Shown: piece after piece, positions 32,908-44,334 of the stretch
Position numbering within the stretch: the stretch's first letter is position 1
How the letters are laid out: every line of letters begins with the position of its first letter
Assembly (NCBI GenBank): GCA_003194525.1
Contig: NBIV01000030.1
Location: 124,001-188,000 of the forward strand
Reading direction: 5' to 3'
Source of the DNA: Gracilariopsis chorda
Lineage: Eukaryota > Rhodophyta > Florideophyceae > Gracilariales > Gracilariaceae
DNA: 64,000 bases
Notes under the pieces: model-generated
What the model was told of the DNA's origin: nothing
Database searches by the model: none
Seen by the model: only the letters and a program-made list of their open reading frames with translations
Translations under genes and position numbers: made by a program

Positions 32908-33680
32908 TGAAGTGCAACGCTAATAGCGCTATCAGCACGTGGTGCAGTCATATTCCGCGTTGGCGATGCTAACCTCTCTAACATGGAGTATGAGTGTTAC
33001 ACCGGTACGTTGTTTCCGTTTGAAGGGCCCCAATTTGGTTGACAAGTGTAGTGCACAGCATTGCTGGCTTGTGCCACACGTGTGTAGAGTTTCGCACCCC
33101 CTTAAGAATATTATTACTTAATTACTACTGTACTGTGAGGGCGCAGGCCACCACTACTTATGTGTGTGAGCTCCGGCTGCCCGGGTCAAAGTAAAGGCAA
33201 CAAGCGAGTGTCTGGCTCTAACTCAGGTTCCCTGGTGATTGTCCACCTCCATCTGGAGAGACGTCATCCTGTGAAGGCCTAGTTACCCACCTCGTGGAGC
33301 TTCAGCACATTCTTACCACTACTGTGTTTGTTTCTGTGCACACTTTTACAGCGGTTATTGTTCTTTTGTCCCGTATACAGTTGTCGTTGTTTCTGCGACT
33401 ACCGGTGATTACCGTTGCTCCGCTACCACCGCCCCACTCGTGTGGACACCGCACCGCTCTTGCGCGTCGCCCACCACTCGTGTGTCGCTGCATTTTCCGC
33501 TTTCCCACTTCGTGGTCTGTCTTGGTTTCTACACCTGTACGGTACTCGTGACGGTGAGTCCCGGTCTTACACCCGGCTTTCTGTGCTCACCACAGGTGGT
33601 TTTGCCGCGGCGCTACCCTCATAGAGGAAAACGTCGAACACCCTTGTGTGTCTGCTCCCATCTCGGGGTATTGCACTACA
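32908..33680 (+). repeat. Gypsy-1 5' LTR
   Basis: 773 bp, direct repeat of 43562-44334. Open frames common to both LTRs are not genes. Confidence 0.93.
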
Positions 33681-33702
33681 AACTGGTCTCCCGACCTAGA
33701 AG
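33681..33702 (+). other. Gypsy-1 primer-binding site
   Basis: AACTGGTCTCCCGACCTAGA starts directly after the LTR. Apart from one C/T it is the gypsy-2 PBS, although the LTRs are unrelated. Confidence 0.75.
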
Positions 33703-33949
33703 ACCATCGAAGTGTGTTTTGTGATCTCGGTTTACCGGATTACATACCTGGTTGCCGAATTACTCGTTGAAGTTTATTTTGCGTTGTGACCAACTGTGTT
33801 GTTGAGGATCGCCAATTGTTCGGGTGTGTTTTCCCACAAGTGGTTGCGTGGTACCTCTTAGGAGTAGATGTTCGCTCATTCGAGGTTTGTTGGTTTTTTG
33901 TTTTTTTGTTGTTTGCTTTCTGTTCCGATCAGTTTCAGTGTCTTTCATT

Positions 33950-36043
33950 ATGGGTTCTGGAATTGGATCCCGTGGTTCTGATCAGTCTAGGTCGGGACAA
34001 GTCGGCGCTGATTTACCCCCGCGATCGCGGTTAGTTCCCGAACGCTCGGATGTTGATAACCGCACATCTGGAAACAGGAAGCCATCGAATAAGTCGTCCC
34101 AACTGCCAGTTGCTGGTTCATCGGATGCTCCGCCTAGGAATTCCGTACCCACCGCTGCGGAGAAGGACGCATTCCTTGTCGAGTTAGAGGCTCGAGTGCA
34201 GAACCTTCAAGCCCAGACCTCGGTGCTTGAAAGTTCTCACGCCGCCCTCGTCAATGAGGTTGATGCACTCCGTATGAGGATTGATGCCGATCTCGTCGGA
34301 GGTGTATCTGAAGATCTACGTACTTTACGGACTGATATTAATTCCCTTTTGGAGGTTTTGAGGGGTTACCCAGATATGGTGAAGGATGTTGACTCGAAGT
34401 TTCATCGGATTCTGTCCCGTCTGGAGACGTTAGAAAATACCATCAGAGGTGATGAAAATGTCGCGGACCCACCAGCTGTGGTTTCCCATCGACATGGTGA
34501 CCATGCTCGCACGAAGAACCGCCCCCGGAAACGGAATGACAACGACTATGACTCGGACTCGTCCCGGTCATCGGTGAATTCTAACCGCTCTGCGGAATCC
34601 GCTTCGTCTGACTCGTCTGCTGACGGTGACCGTCGCGTTCATTCATCGCACTCGCGTCGTTCAGCAGCCACCCATGGTGAGATTAGAGCCCGACAGAAGG
34701 GAAGAAAGCACTCCGGTTTGAAGGAACTGAAGCCTACTAACGCTTTGTACAGGAAGCTTTTATCATACCGGTACTACAGTTTGGGAGATTCCTCTTTGGT
34801 TCGTACACCCCGAGGAACTATGAAGTTAAAAGACTGCATCAAGCGGATGGCTTTGTCGTTCCGTAACCAGAATCTCACTGGATAGGATCCGATTCTCGTT
34901 CTGGATTTTCTTTCACGCTTTATAGCGGAGGCGGATATCCTCGGAATGAGTGAAGGACAGGATTACGTCGCCCTACCGTATTTCTTATGTGGAATCGCTG
35001 AAGATCAATTCAACTCTGTAAGAGGTTCGTCTCGCGCCTCTGAAGGAGGGGTCACTTGTTGGCCCGAAGCCGTTCAGTATTTGCTACACTCGTACGCGAC
35101 AGGAACCACAATACAGGAACCTATCCTGGCCCTGCGCGATACTAAGCAACGCCCGAAGGAAACGGAGACCGAGTACTCAGTTAGACTGAACAAGGCCTTC
35201 CACCGATATGGCAATGTTTATTCCGCTAGCGAGCGTTGTAAAATTTTTATCGACGGATTGGATCCGGCTATTTGCACTCTTGTGGCCCAACGTTGGGAAG
35301 ACAGGAGAAAGGTTTCCTACTTAGAATTGGTACAGTACGCAAAGGCATAAGGAGATGCTCTACGTGCCCGCTCCGGAAGCAGAGTCAGATCGCAGGCCCT
35401 ACACATGGAGGCTGCCCCGTCATCAGTTTCACTGCTGCCCCAGGAGTACTCTCGACGTGAGGTTGATAATCTTTACTTTACTCAGCATGATCTGGTTTCC
35501 ATACCCAAAATGGAGCTCCCGTCCACAACGAAACCTTCGGTGGAACCGGATAGTCAACTGCTGTATGCAGATCGCCACCGCGTTCGCGGCCCACAAGTCC
35601 CGTATGCTAACGGAAATCGTTACCAGAGACCTGGTTGGGTTGACACGCGCTCCTCGGCGGTGAAGGTTCAGGACAACCGAAACATCGGGAGATACCAGAC
35701 GTTGATCTGTTACCTTTGTTACGACCATGGACACACGGCCCCGCAGTGTATCATGACTCTGAGGGAGATGCCCAAAGTGGTTGTTAACTACGAAGCCCTG
35801 ACCCCGGTAGAACAGGCATCAGTTCCTGTTACCGCATACTTGCGTGCGAGGACCAAGTTTCCTCGTAAGTTTACACCAGTTCATTCTGAAGCGGTACCCA
35901 ACACTGGTTCTTCCACGGCCACCGCTTCTGCCAGTCAAGCCGCTTCGGCGGATGGTTCTATTTCTCGGCAACCGGCTCTGCTAACCGCCTCAATGCCACA
36001 AAATATCATTCCCGTGAAAACGGATGCCGCTCAGGAAAACTGA
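33950..36043 (+). pseudogene. Gypsy-1 gag with two in-frame stops
   Basis: One frame from the ATG at 33950: a coiled-coil segment (about residues 60-165), a Ser/Asp/Arg-rich linker, the capsid-like domain (DPILVLDFLSRF, EYSVRLNKAFHRYGN) and a canonical CCHC zinc knuckle (CYLCYDHGHTAPQC, about 35707-35748). TAG at 34883-34885 and TAA at 35348-35350 interrupt it, with no indel. Gag packages the element RNA. Confidence 0.85.
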
Positions 36044-36141
36044 GTGGGGGAGTCTCTTTTAGAGAGGCGCCTCAGTCGAGGTCATCGGCGCCCAAGGCGT
36101 CAAAGCCTCGCTCCCCGGTCAAGATCCTTTCAAGGAAATTA

Positions 36142-39100
36142 TTGACCACCACAGACGTGGACTCGGCCCACCTCGGTGAGTTACGTCGCCCGTGGATACG
36201 GTGTAAGAATCACCGGTCACCGGATAGATTCATTGTAATGGCCAAGCGAAACTACAAAGTTTTGCTGACTTTGGCCTTTCCGCCCAGTATATGGTGCGTC
36301 ATCTGTCTATTCTGGATACAGGTGCCGGCCCCTATTTCATTGTCGAATCTCTCTTACCGCCTGAAGTGCGTTCTCGTGTTAGACAAGGACCCATCATGGA
36401 CGTTGCTGATGCCGATAACAACCCGTTGAAAACGGCTGGTACGGTTTCTCTGATGATCAGGATTGGTAACTGTTCGATGCAGCTCGAATTCATCGTCTCT
36501 AAGACGCTAGTGGCCCCCGTTATCGTCGGATGTGACTTCTGCGATCGCTTCGTAGAGTCAATTCGTCCGCGTGCGCGAGAAGTTGAACTAGAAGATGGTT
36601 CCATCATTCCGATAGTTCGTCGTTCATTACGGCGTACCTCATCCAAGTTGGTTCCTCTTCCGGCCCCCTTGCAGGATTCGTGACCTCCAAAGGAGTCTCC
36701 CAAGCTACGTGTCGCACGTCCAATCTCCATACCGCCCGAATGCAGGCGTGAGTTTCAGTAACTGCCGCTCCAAGAGGATTGCGTGTTGTTCAACCGCTCA
36801 CCTCGCTGTACGAGAAGTATCAATTCGCCCTGGCTAATGGTGTCGTTCAGATCTCAAATGAACACCCCTTTCAGGTCTTGATAGCCAAACTTTGGCAAGA
36901 AGCCGCAGTACCTGGCGAAGAACCAAGTAGTTGGTACTGTACTTCCGCATCCAACGGCTTTAATCCCTACAAAGGTGTGCGCAGCCGATGTACTCGGATT
37001 AGTTCAAGAACGAAATGATACGCCTCATGCTAAGGAGGGGGAGGGTTCCCACTCTTCTGTAGAGTCGCTCAACACGAAAGATTCGGAAAAGAAGGCCGTT
37101 CCTACGAGTTACGATAACTTGGACGCTGTAAAGGAACTAGAAGATCTGGATCTCAGTCATGTACCGGATTCACACTGCGAGAAGTTGCGAAATATGTTGC
37201 GAGATTTCACCTCAATGTGGGATGGATCTCTCGAGGAGGTCTCGGCCACGGCACACCGGATTGATCTAGTACCGGACACCAAGCCATTGCTCAACACCCC
37301 TATAGGGCAGGTCTCAAGGCAAGGGAGGAGGAACAGTTTCATGTGGATAAAATGCTCCGCGAAGGCGTGATAGAGCCCGCTCAATCACCGTAGGCATCTC
37401 CAGTAGTACTGGCTCCAAAACCCGATGGGACTTGGCGTTTTTGCATCGACTACCATCGCCTTAATGCCGCCACCGTGAAATACGTGTACCCCATACTGCG
37501 AATGGATGAGTATATTGACTCTCTCGGTGAGGCGACTGTCTTCTCTACATTGGATGTGAACTGGGGATACTGGCAAGTACCAGTAAGACCGGAAGACCGT
37601 GATAAGACCACTTTCGTCTGTCATTCAGGTTTGTACCGCTTTAAGCGTATGCCATTTGGATTAACAAACGCTCCCGCTACTTTCCAGCGTGCGTTGGATA
37701 TCCTCTTGGCCCGCTTCAAATGGCGATCTTGCCTCGTCTATCTTGACGATATCATAGTCTTCTCCAACAACTTGGATGATCATTTACAACACGTTCGTGA
37801 AATCATGACCACGTTGCGTGATGCTGGAGCAACCCTCAAGCTGAGGAAGTGCGAATTCTTTACCGAGTCGGTTAAGTACCTGGGCCATGTCATTCGCCCT
37901 GGGCGCTTACTGATACAGGAAGCTCGAGTCAAATCTCTCAAAGAGGCCAAGCACCCGAGAACCCAAACGGAACTCCGCTCCTTTCTAGAGTTATGTAACG
38001 TGTTTCGACGGTTCATTCCAAGCTTCGCAAAGATTGCGGGACCCTTAATGATCTTCTCAGAAAAGGACAACCGCCAAAACTGGGCCCCCTTACCCTGCAC
38101 AGGTGGAAGCTTTCAACTCTCTGAAGGAGGCTGTCACCTCTGCATCGATATTATCGTTGCCTAAGGATAGGTTACCTTATACCGTGGATACGGATGCGAG
38201 TGATTACCAAATTGGTTGTGCGTTTTTCCAAACGACTCCCGATGGGGAACGAAAACCAATCGGTTTTTGGTCCAGAACGCTCAACGTCCACGAACGGAAC
38301 TACTCAGTCCCTGAAAAGGAATGCCACGCCATGTTATGGGCTCTGCAAACACTCAGACCATATCTGATGGGCGCACACTTCACCGTTAATACGGACCACT
38401 CCGCTTTGCGTTGGTTAATGTCCGTCACGGAACCTTCGGGTTGCCTGATGCGTTGGAGACTACGCCTCGCTGAGTTCGATTATGAAGTCTTCTATAAAAA
38501 GGGTTCCCTAAATACCCAGGCTGACGCTCTGCCACGTTTAGGAACGGAAGCGGAAACCCTTCCCGTCGATGACGATGATATCCCTTATTTCCTACTTGAA
38601 GAGAATTCAAGTTGTGATCTGGTTTCAGATGACATTGTTGATGATCTGCTTGTCGCTGACGGTGGCGAACCGGATACCGGATCCTTCGCACCGATCACTC
38701 CCGAAGAGATGATTCGCGAACAGTATGGAGACCCGTTTTGTACGAAGATTCGTGCCCAACTCAATGGAGGCGCTCACATTCCTTTTGGAGTTGACTCACA
38801 AGGTTAATTGGTAAGGACTGTGTCTTCTTCGTCACAAATAGTGGTTCCCCATTCCCTTCAGTCGAGAGTATTGCATCTCTCGCATTTCTCGAAGTTAGCT
38901 GCACACCCTGGTGGAAGGAGGCTCTACACGACGTTACGTCGGCCTTTCTACTGGCCCGCACTTGCGTTGGATTGCTACGCGATTGTTTGGTCTTGTACTC
39001 ACTGTGCTCGTGAACAAGTGAAAATGCGCCGCTATACGAAGAAGTTGACCCTGTTCCCGACACGGGCCCCGTTAAAACTTGTCGCTATCGATATCCTCGG

Positions 39101-39782
39101 TGAGTTCCTTCACACTTCACGTGGTAACAAGTTTCTACTCGTAATAACGGATAGGTTCTCCAAACTCTTCTGGACTGTACCGTTGAAGAAGATTACCGAA
39201 CGTTGAGTGGCCGAAGCATTCGTCCGTCACTGGGTTCTCGTCTACGGTCCACCGGTTAGTCTTTTATCCAACAACGGACCGCAGTTCACCGCGCGTTTCT
39301 TCCAAGACGTTTGTAGAATACTTGACATCAGGAATCTGTTTACAACGACATACCATCCCCAGGCTAATGGGCAAGTGGAACGGTTTACCCAAAAGTTGTT
39401 GTCCGCTCCGCGTGCATATACGGTTGAGCACCCCCGTACTTGGGATTTGTACACGGATACCGTGACATACGCGTATAATACGCAGGTACACAGAGTAACC
39501 GGCTTATCACCCTTCGAGCTGGTGCTCTCCCGTCCGCCGCCACCTGTGGCGATAGAGTCACAGTCAACGCAGGACAGGTACCTGTCAACGGTTGATCATT
39601 ACCTCCGATGGAAGGACTGGCTAACACGGATGGTCCCGGTCGCAAAATCTTCAATGAAGCGAGCGCAACGCGCGTATCAACGAAATTTCGATGCCCGACT
39701 CCGTCGGCCCCTTTTCTCGCTCGAAGCAGGACAGTTTGTTTTCGTCAGGAAGGAATACTACAACCCTGAGAAGGAGAAATGA
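36142..39782 (+). pseudogene. Gypsy-1 pol: protease, RT, RNase H, integrase
   Basis: Protease (ILDTGAGPYFIV) at 36291-36683. RT (WRFCIDYHRLNAAT, MPFGLTNAPATFQRA, YLDDIIVFS) at about 36975-38100. RNase H (DTDASDYQIG, NTDHSALRWLM) at 38103-38807. Integrase at 38808-39782 with zinc finger and first and third catalytic residues (AIDILGEF, QANGQVERF). The second catalytic Asp is lost: LLSNNGPQF where the family has SDNG, so the integrase should be inactive. Frameshifts near 36690-36980, 37320 and 38090, plus stops at 38805-38807 and 39204-39206, make it non-functional. Confidence 0.88.
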
Positions 39783-41528
39783 CACAAACTCTCGCCCATT
39801 GCGGATGGCCCCTACAAAGTCATTTCAGTGAGCCGAGACACAGTTGTACTGGAAGTTGGTGATTCTCAGGAACGGTTCAGCCGTGATCGTGTCGTACAAG
39901 CCCCTTACCCGCATTCGGAAGTCGTTTCTGCTCCCGGAGCCCTGGACGCTCAATTGATGCCAACTGCCGCAGCAGGATCCTTGCACCGCTCAATTAGCGT
40001 TGCGTGCCCGTGGAGAGGACTTTCAGACATACCGATGCTGTCGCAGCAATCTTTGGAAACTCCGGTACACGTTCGTTCACGCTTTACGCCACGTGTCGAA
40101 CCACCGTCAGACGTTGTTTCAAGCCCTGTCGCCACCCCGGCTAAGGAGGGGGAGGAGGCCAGTCAATCCCGCTTTTCAGCGAAGTCCACACCGCCGTCGC
40201 GAGCTCTGGTAAACTACTCGTGAGACACGGCAACCTGAAGTAGGGACATCGCACGCTACCGCCGCACGCGTGGAACTACCTCAGCAGACTGGAAGGACCG
40301 GCCCCGCCGATGGGCGTTCTCGTGAGCACGCTACGCAGTCACCTCCGTCGAGGGAGCGAACTGTCAACCGCACTCGCGAGACGCTGTCAAGGCAATCGGA
40401 GACGGACGCTGTTGTATCATCTCCCATTGGAGGAATGGACGCAGGAAGCCTGGCTCAGAACCCGAACGCTCCGTTGGCTCCCCACTCACCGACGACCGTC
40501 CAGGATGTCGTAAGAAGCCCCGCCGCTGCAGCGCAGATTAAAGAAGTCACGGCAGATCCCGACTTATGGAACCCTGATGTAAAGAACGCTTCTACACCCT
40601 CGCAAAGTGATGCTCATGGTCCCACAGATGGGTTATCTGAATTTCAATCGTCTCTCATCAGAGGAAGTCTCTCTGGTACTGTACCGAGCAGCTCAGATCA
40701 TCTGGATTCAGCTCACAGTAGTGAAAGACTGGTTGAGTCAACCCCAGCAGGGGTGGCCCACACTGCATATGCAGGAGAGCCTGACCGCAACGTGTTGCGA
40801 GATGTGCACCGCACACCCACTCATGGTGACACAGCTCTGCAGTAAAGGATGATGACAGCAAACCATTTCGGTACGCCTCGCCAGCCGGCACGCGCCGTGG
40901 CCCATGAACCGCCTCCCCGTCGCCGACCGTCACAAATGGGACGAGGAAGCCTTCGCACTTTAGCGGTACGATCTTCCGAACCCGATGGGGTAAACTCAAC
41001 CTCACTCACTCCCGTGGCCGACACCGCAAGCGAGCGCCAGGAACCGTTGGACGGAGCCATCACCGGCTCCGCCGTTGGAAAGTACCATCGTGCGGAATGC
41101 AACCGGAACCGCAAAGCGTGATGTTTACTCGAGGGAGTTCATTATCGACCGTATCGTCGGGCACAGTTACAACCAAGAGGGATATATTCAGTACCAGGTA
41201 CGCTGGTATGGGTACCCGGCGTCCCATGACACGGACGAACCAGTAGAGAACTTGCCCCGATCGAAAGTCGTGCAGTATCACCACCGTACCAGAACGGGAA
41301 TACCTGGCACGATTGACCGTGCGCTCGTTGGGTAAGCCACTGAATCGATCAGGTGAACCGCGAGCCCGGTTTCCCGGTGTGAAGATGGAGGCCTCGAGAA
41401 GACGAGAAGATTGGAAACCTCATGAAGGGAAGATGAAGATGGCTCATGAAGAGAAGATGAAGACCTTGGATAGGAAGAAGCAAGAAGAAAAAGAAGAAAA
41501 AGAAACAAGCCCCACGAGGGAAGTTTAG
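39783..41528 (+). pseudogene. Gypsy-1 pol C-terminus: long linker and chromodomain
   Basis: After the integrase a Ser/Thr/Pro-rich segment of over 1 kb (39828-41060, at least two phase changes) leads to a chromodomain at 41110-41300 (EFIIDRIVGHSYNQEG, VRWYGYPASHD). A Lys/Glu-rich tail ends at 41528. Chromodomains direct such elements to modified histones. The linker is far longer than in gypsy-2, where only about 130 residues separate the two domains. Confidence 0.75.
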
Positions 41529-41629
41529 CGTTTATTCGTTAACACGTAACTCCCCCGCTTACTACTACCACGACCCCCACTATCAGGGACGGTGGACGCC
41601 AACCGTTGGGAACACATCACTTTGCTCCC

Positions 41630-43374
41630 TCAAAAGGATGGACCACCACTCTGATGAGGATGGCCTGGCTGCGCCAGCCACGCTAGCATGACCGCCCGCA
41701 TTTGCGAGATGTCACCGGAAGATCCCGAGGTATCCATTCCTAGTTCGCCAAGGATTTGGGCAATGATGGCCGCGCGGTCATGAACGGACACATCCGCCGA
41801 TGGCGCGCTACTTCCAACCGGAGCGGTATGGAAGGGACCACCACCGACGTGGGGAATGTTCCATGATAGAACGTGACTCGGCCCAGCCGGAGGAGCCACG
41901 GACGGACCCGAAGTGGTATACGCCGGAATCCCGGAGCCCTCAACTGAGAAAAGTCCATCGCCACAGCTCGTGCCCCCCCAGTCGTGGGAGGATCATTTTT
42001 CATCATTGGATCGGCCTCCTCGCAGGGTTGGAAGTATCCGTCAGTGACGATGTAGCCCCTCGGATGACTCGGTGGAACAACTCGCTCGTGATCGTGGAGT
42101 GCCAATGCTTCCGGTTCGGAGATGAAACGACGCTCTACAGGATCGTAGTAGACGTAATCACCCGCTAACGGAGTACGGCGCCCCGGAGACTGGTCGGCTG
42201 GGTTGGTACCTTGATGAAGGCGACTCCATTGAATGGGCACACTGTTCCAGTTAACCTGGCCCATCGCGTCTAGCAGGGAGAGTGCCCCATTATAGTTGCC
42301 GGCACCGCCGAGAACGAGGGGGAGATCCACTTCACGGATGCCGCTACGCACTCTCGGAGGAAGATACCAAAGTCTGAACTGGTCGTAGACCTCGAAGAGA
42401 AGATACGCCGCTGCGCAGGCGACCCACTCAGTGAGTACAACGGACTACCACCTGCAGAACGGATTGCTGCACAGTCGACTACCGATGTAGGTGATGCACG
42501 GCGGAAGCTCGATATAGCAACCCCTGCAAGCCTCGTAGGCACCCCACATCCTGGGTAGGGGAACGTAACGGCCTCGCATGTACTGCGGTCGGATGCGCTC
42601 AGCTTCAACGTTCTGATACGGTATCATATACCCGAAGCGGGATCGCAAGCGATGTTCGAAACGGAGCATCTGGAGAACGTTAGACCGCGGATGATGGCGA
42701 AGATAACGGAACTCAGCACGAAGGATCGGTCTCGCCCAACACAGATAGGTCTGGTGGACTGTTGCTGCCGGACTCCGTTCCGGGATGGACGGAGCCAACG
42801 CTGCTAAGCGGTCGGCATACCCCATCTCGCCTTGGGTGCGGTAGAATGCGATATCACAGTGATATTCTTCCGGGACCGGGAATTCCGACGGAGTCCGATA
42901 CAGCCGCTGATACGCGAGTTGAATCATTGCGATACGCGCTTGCGCCCCATTCTCACCACGACGGTGTACCAGAACGTGTGTTAGCACGGCAACCCGGTTA
43001 ATCCAGTGGAAACTGAGTGTCATCCAAACATGAAGATCACCCGGCAGCAGCCCACTACCATCAGCGTACTGTTCGATGAGGTCTTCATGCTGCACCAATG
43101 TTGGGTGAAATCAGGGCGCACCGCTGTAGCGAGACGGATGTTCGGCCGGATCAACGGAAACGAGCTCATCATATGATGGTAATGCGCTCGCCGCAGGCGA
43201 TGGAACCGACATGCTCGGAGTGGCAGGTATACCGCCTGAAGCGTTGGTTGGAGGACCTGCAGAAGACAAGAGTGGTGCAGTCGGATAGCCGGAGAAGAAA
43301 CCCGATGGCGGAAGATCGTTCCCGCCATGCGGATTGGTGTCGTGCGGATTCATCGCAGTAGGAGCGGAAGACAA
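41630..43374 (-). pseudogene. Antisense accessory gene of gypsy-1 (homologue of the gypsy-2 one)
   Basis: From the ATG at 43374 (MSSAPTAMNPHD) the frame runs leftwards through a TGA at about 43111, a TAG near 42445 and on to about 41900, where a phase change leads to an end at 41630. The segment after the second stop reads SVVLTEWVACAAAYLLFEVY and later RTPLAGDYVYYDPVERRF. Both match the gypsy-2 antisense protein (VLQTEW; RTPSPGYLWYDYDEDRF), in the same order and spacing. Location and orientation are also the same: after the chromodomain, before PPT and 3' LTR, opposite to gag-pol. No known domain seen. Confidence 0.72.
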
Positions 43375-43548
43375 GGAAGGTCGTCACAGAATAGGCGGAG
43401 AAGTACAGTTGTCAAGCTGCTCTCAGTGTATGTCCACTTGCGTGATGAAGAACCCCGAGTCGAATAACGTGCCATCGCTCGACGCGGACATATTTACGCA
43501 CAACGCAATGTCGCCACAAACACTCTTCAGAGGTGGTTCTTGCTCCTT

Positions 43549-43561
43549 AAGGAGGGGGAGA
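43549..43561 (+). other. Gypsy-1 polypurine tract
   Basis: AAGGAGGGGGAGA lies directly before the 3' LTR. Confidence 0.85.
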
Positions 43562-44334
43562 TGAAGTGCAACACTAATAGCGGTATCAGCACGTGGTGCA
43601 GTCATATTCCGCGTTGGCGATGCTAACCTCTCTACCATGGAGTATGAGTGTTACACCGGTATGTTGTTTCGGTTTGAAGGGCCCAAACTTGGTTGAAAAG
43701 TGTAGTGCACAGCATTGCTGGCTTGTGCCACACGTATGTAGAGTTTCGCACCCCCTTAGGGATATTATTAGTTAATTACTACTGTACTGTCACGGCGCGG
43801 GCCACCACTACTTATGTGTGTGAGCTCCGGCTGCCCGGGTCAAAGTAAACGCAACAAGCGAGTGTCTGGCTCTAACTCAGGTTCCCTGGTGAGTGTCCAC
43901 CTCCATCTGGAGAGACGCCACCCTGTGAAGGCCTAGTTACCCATCTCGTGGAGCTTCAGAACATGCTCACCACTACTGTGTTTGTTTCTGTGCACGCTTT
44001 TACAGCGTTTATTGTTCTTTTTTCCCGTATACAGGTGTCGTTGTTTCTGCGACTACCGGTGATTACCGTTGCTCCGCTACCACCGCCCCACTCGTGTGGA
44101 CACCGCACCGCTCTTGTGCGTCGCCCGCCACTCGTGTGTCGCTGCATTTTCCGCTTTCTCACTTCGTGGTCTGTCTTGGTTTCTACACCTGTACGCTAGT
44201 CGTGACGGTGAGTCCCGGTCTTATACCCGGCTTCGTGCGGTCACTACAGGTGGTTTTGCCGCTGCGTTACCCTCACAGAGGAGGACGTCGAACACCCTTG
44301 TGTGTCTGCTCACATCTCGGGGTATTGCTCTACA
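43562..44334 (+). repeat. Gypsy-1 3' LTR
   Basis: 773 bp, direct repeat of 32908-33680 with scattered substitutions and no length change. Confidence 0.93.

Larger units (their letters stand above)
32908..44334 (+). mobile_element. Gypsy-1: full-length chromodomain Ty3/gypsy retrotransposon
   Basis: Two 773-bp LTRs (TGAAGTGCAAC to ACA) flank PBS, gag, pol, chromodomain, an antisense gene and a polypurine tract. The LTRs differ by roughly 5-6% over the part I compared, so it is older than gypsy-2, and it carries more stops and frameshifts. No target-site duplication: GCTGC before, ATAAC after. The right flank is inside a Helitron gene whose 5' part is absent on the left. It is a distant relative of gypsy-2 in gag, pol, PBS and antisense gene. 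Confidence 0.92.
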
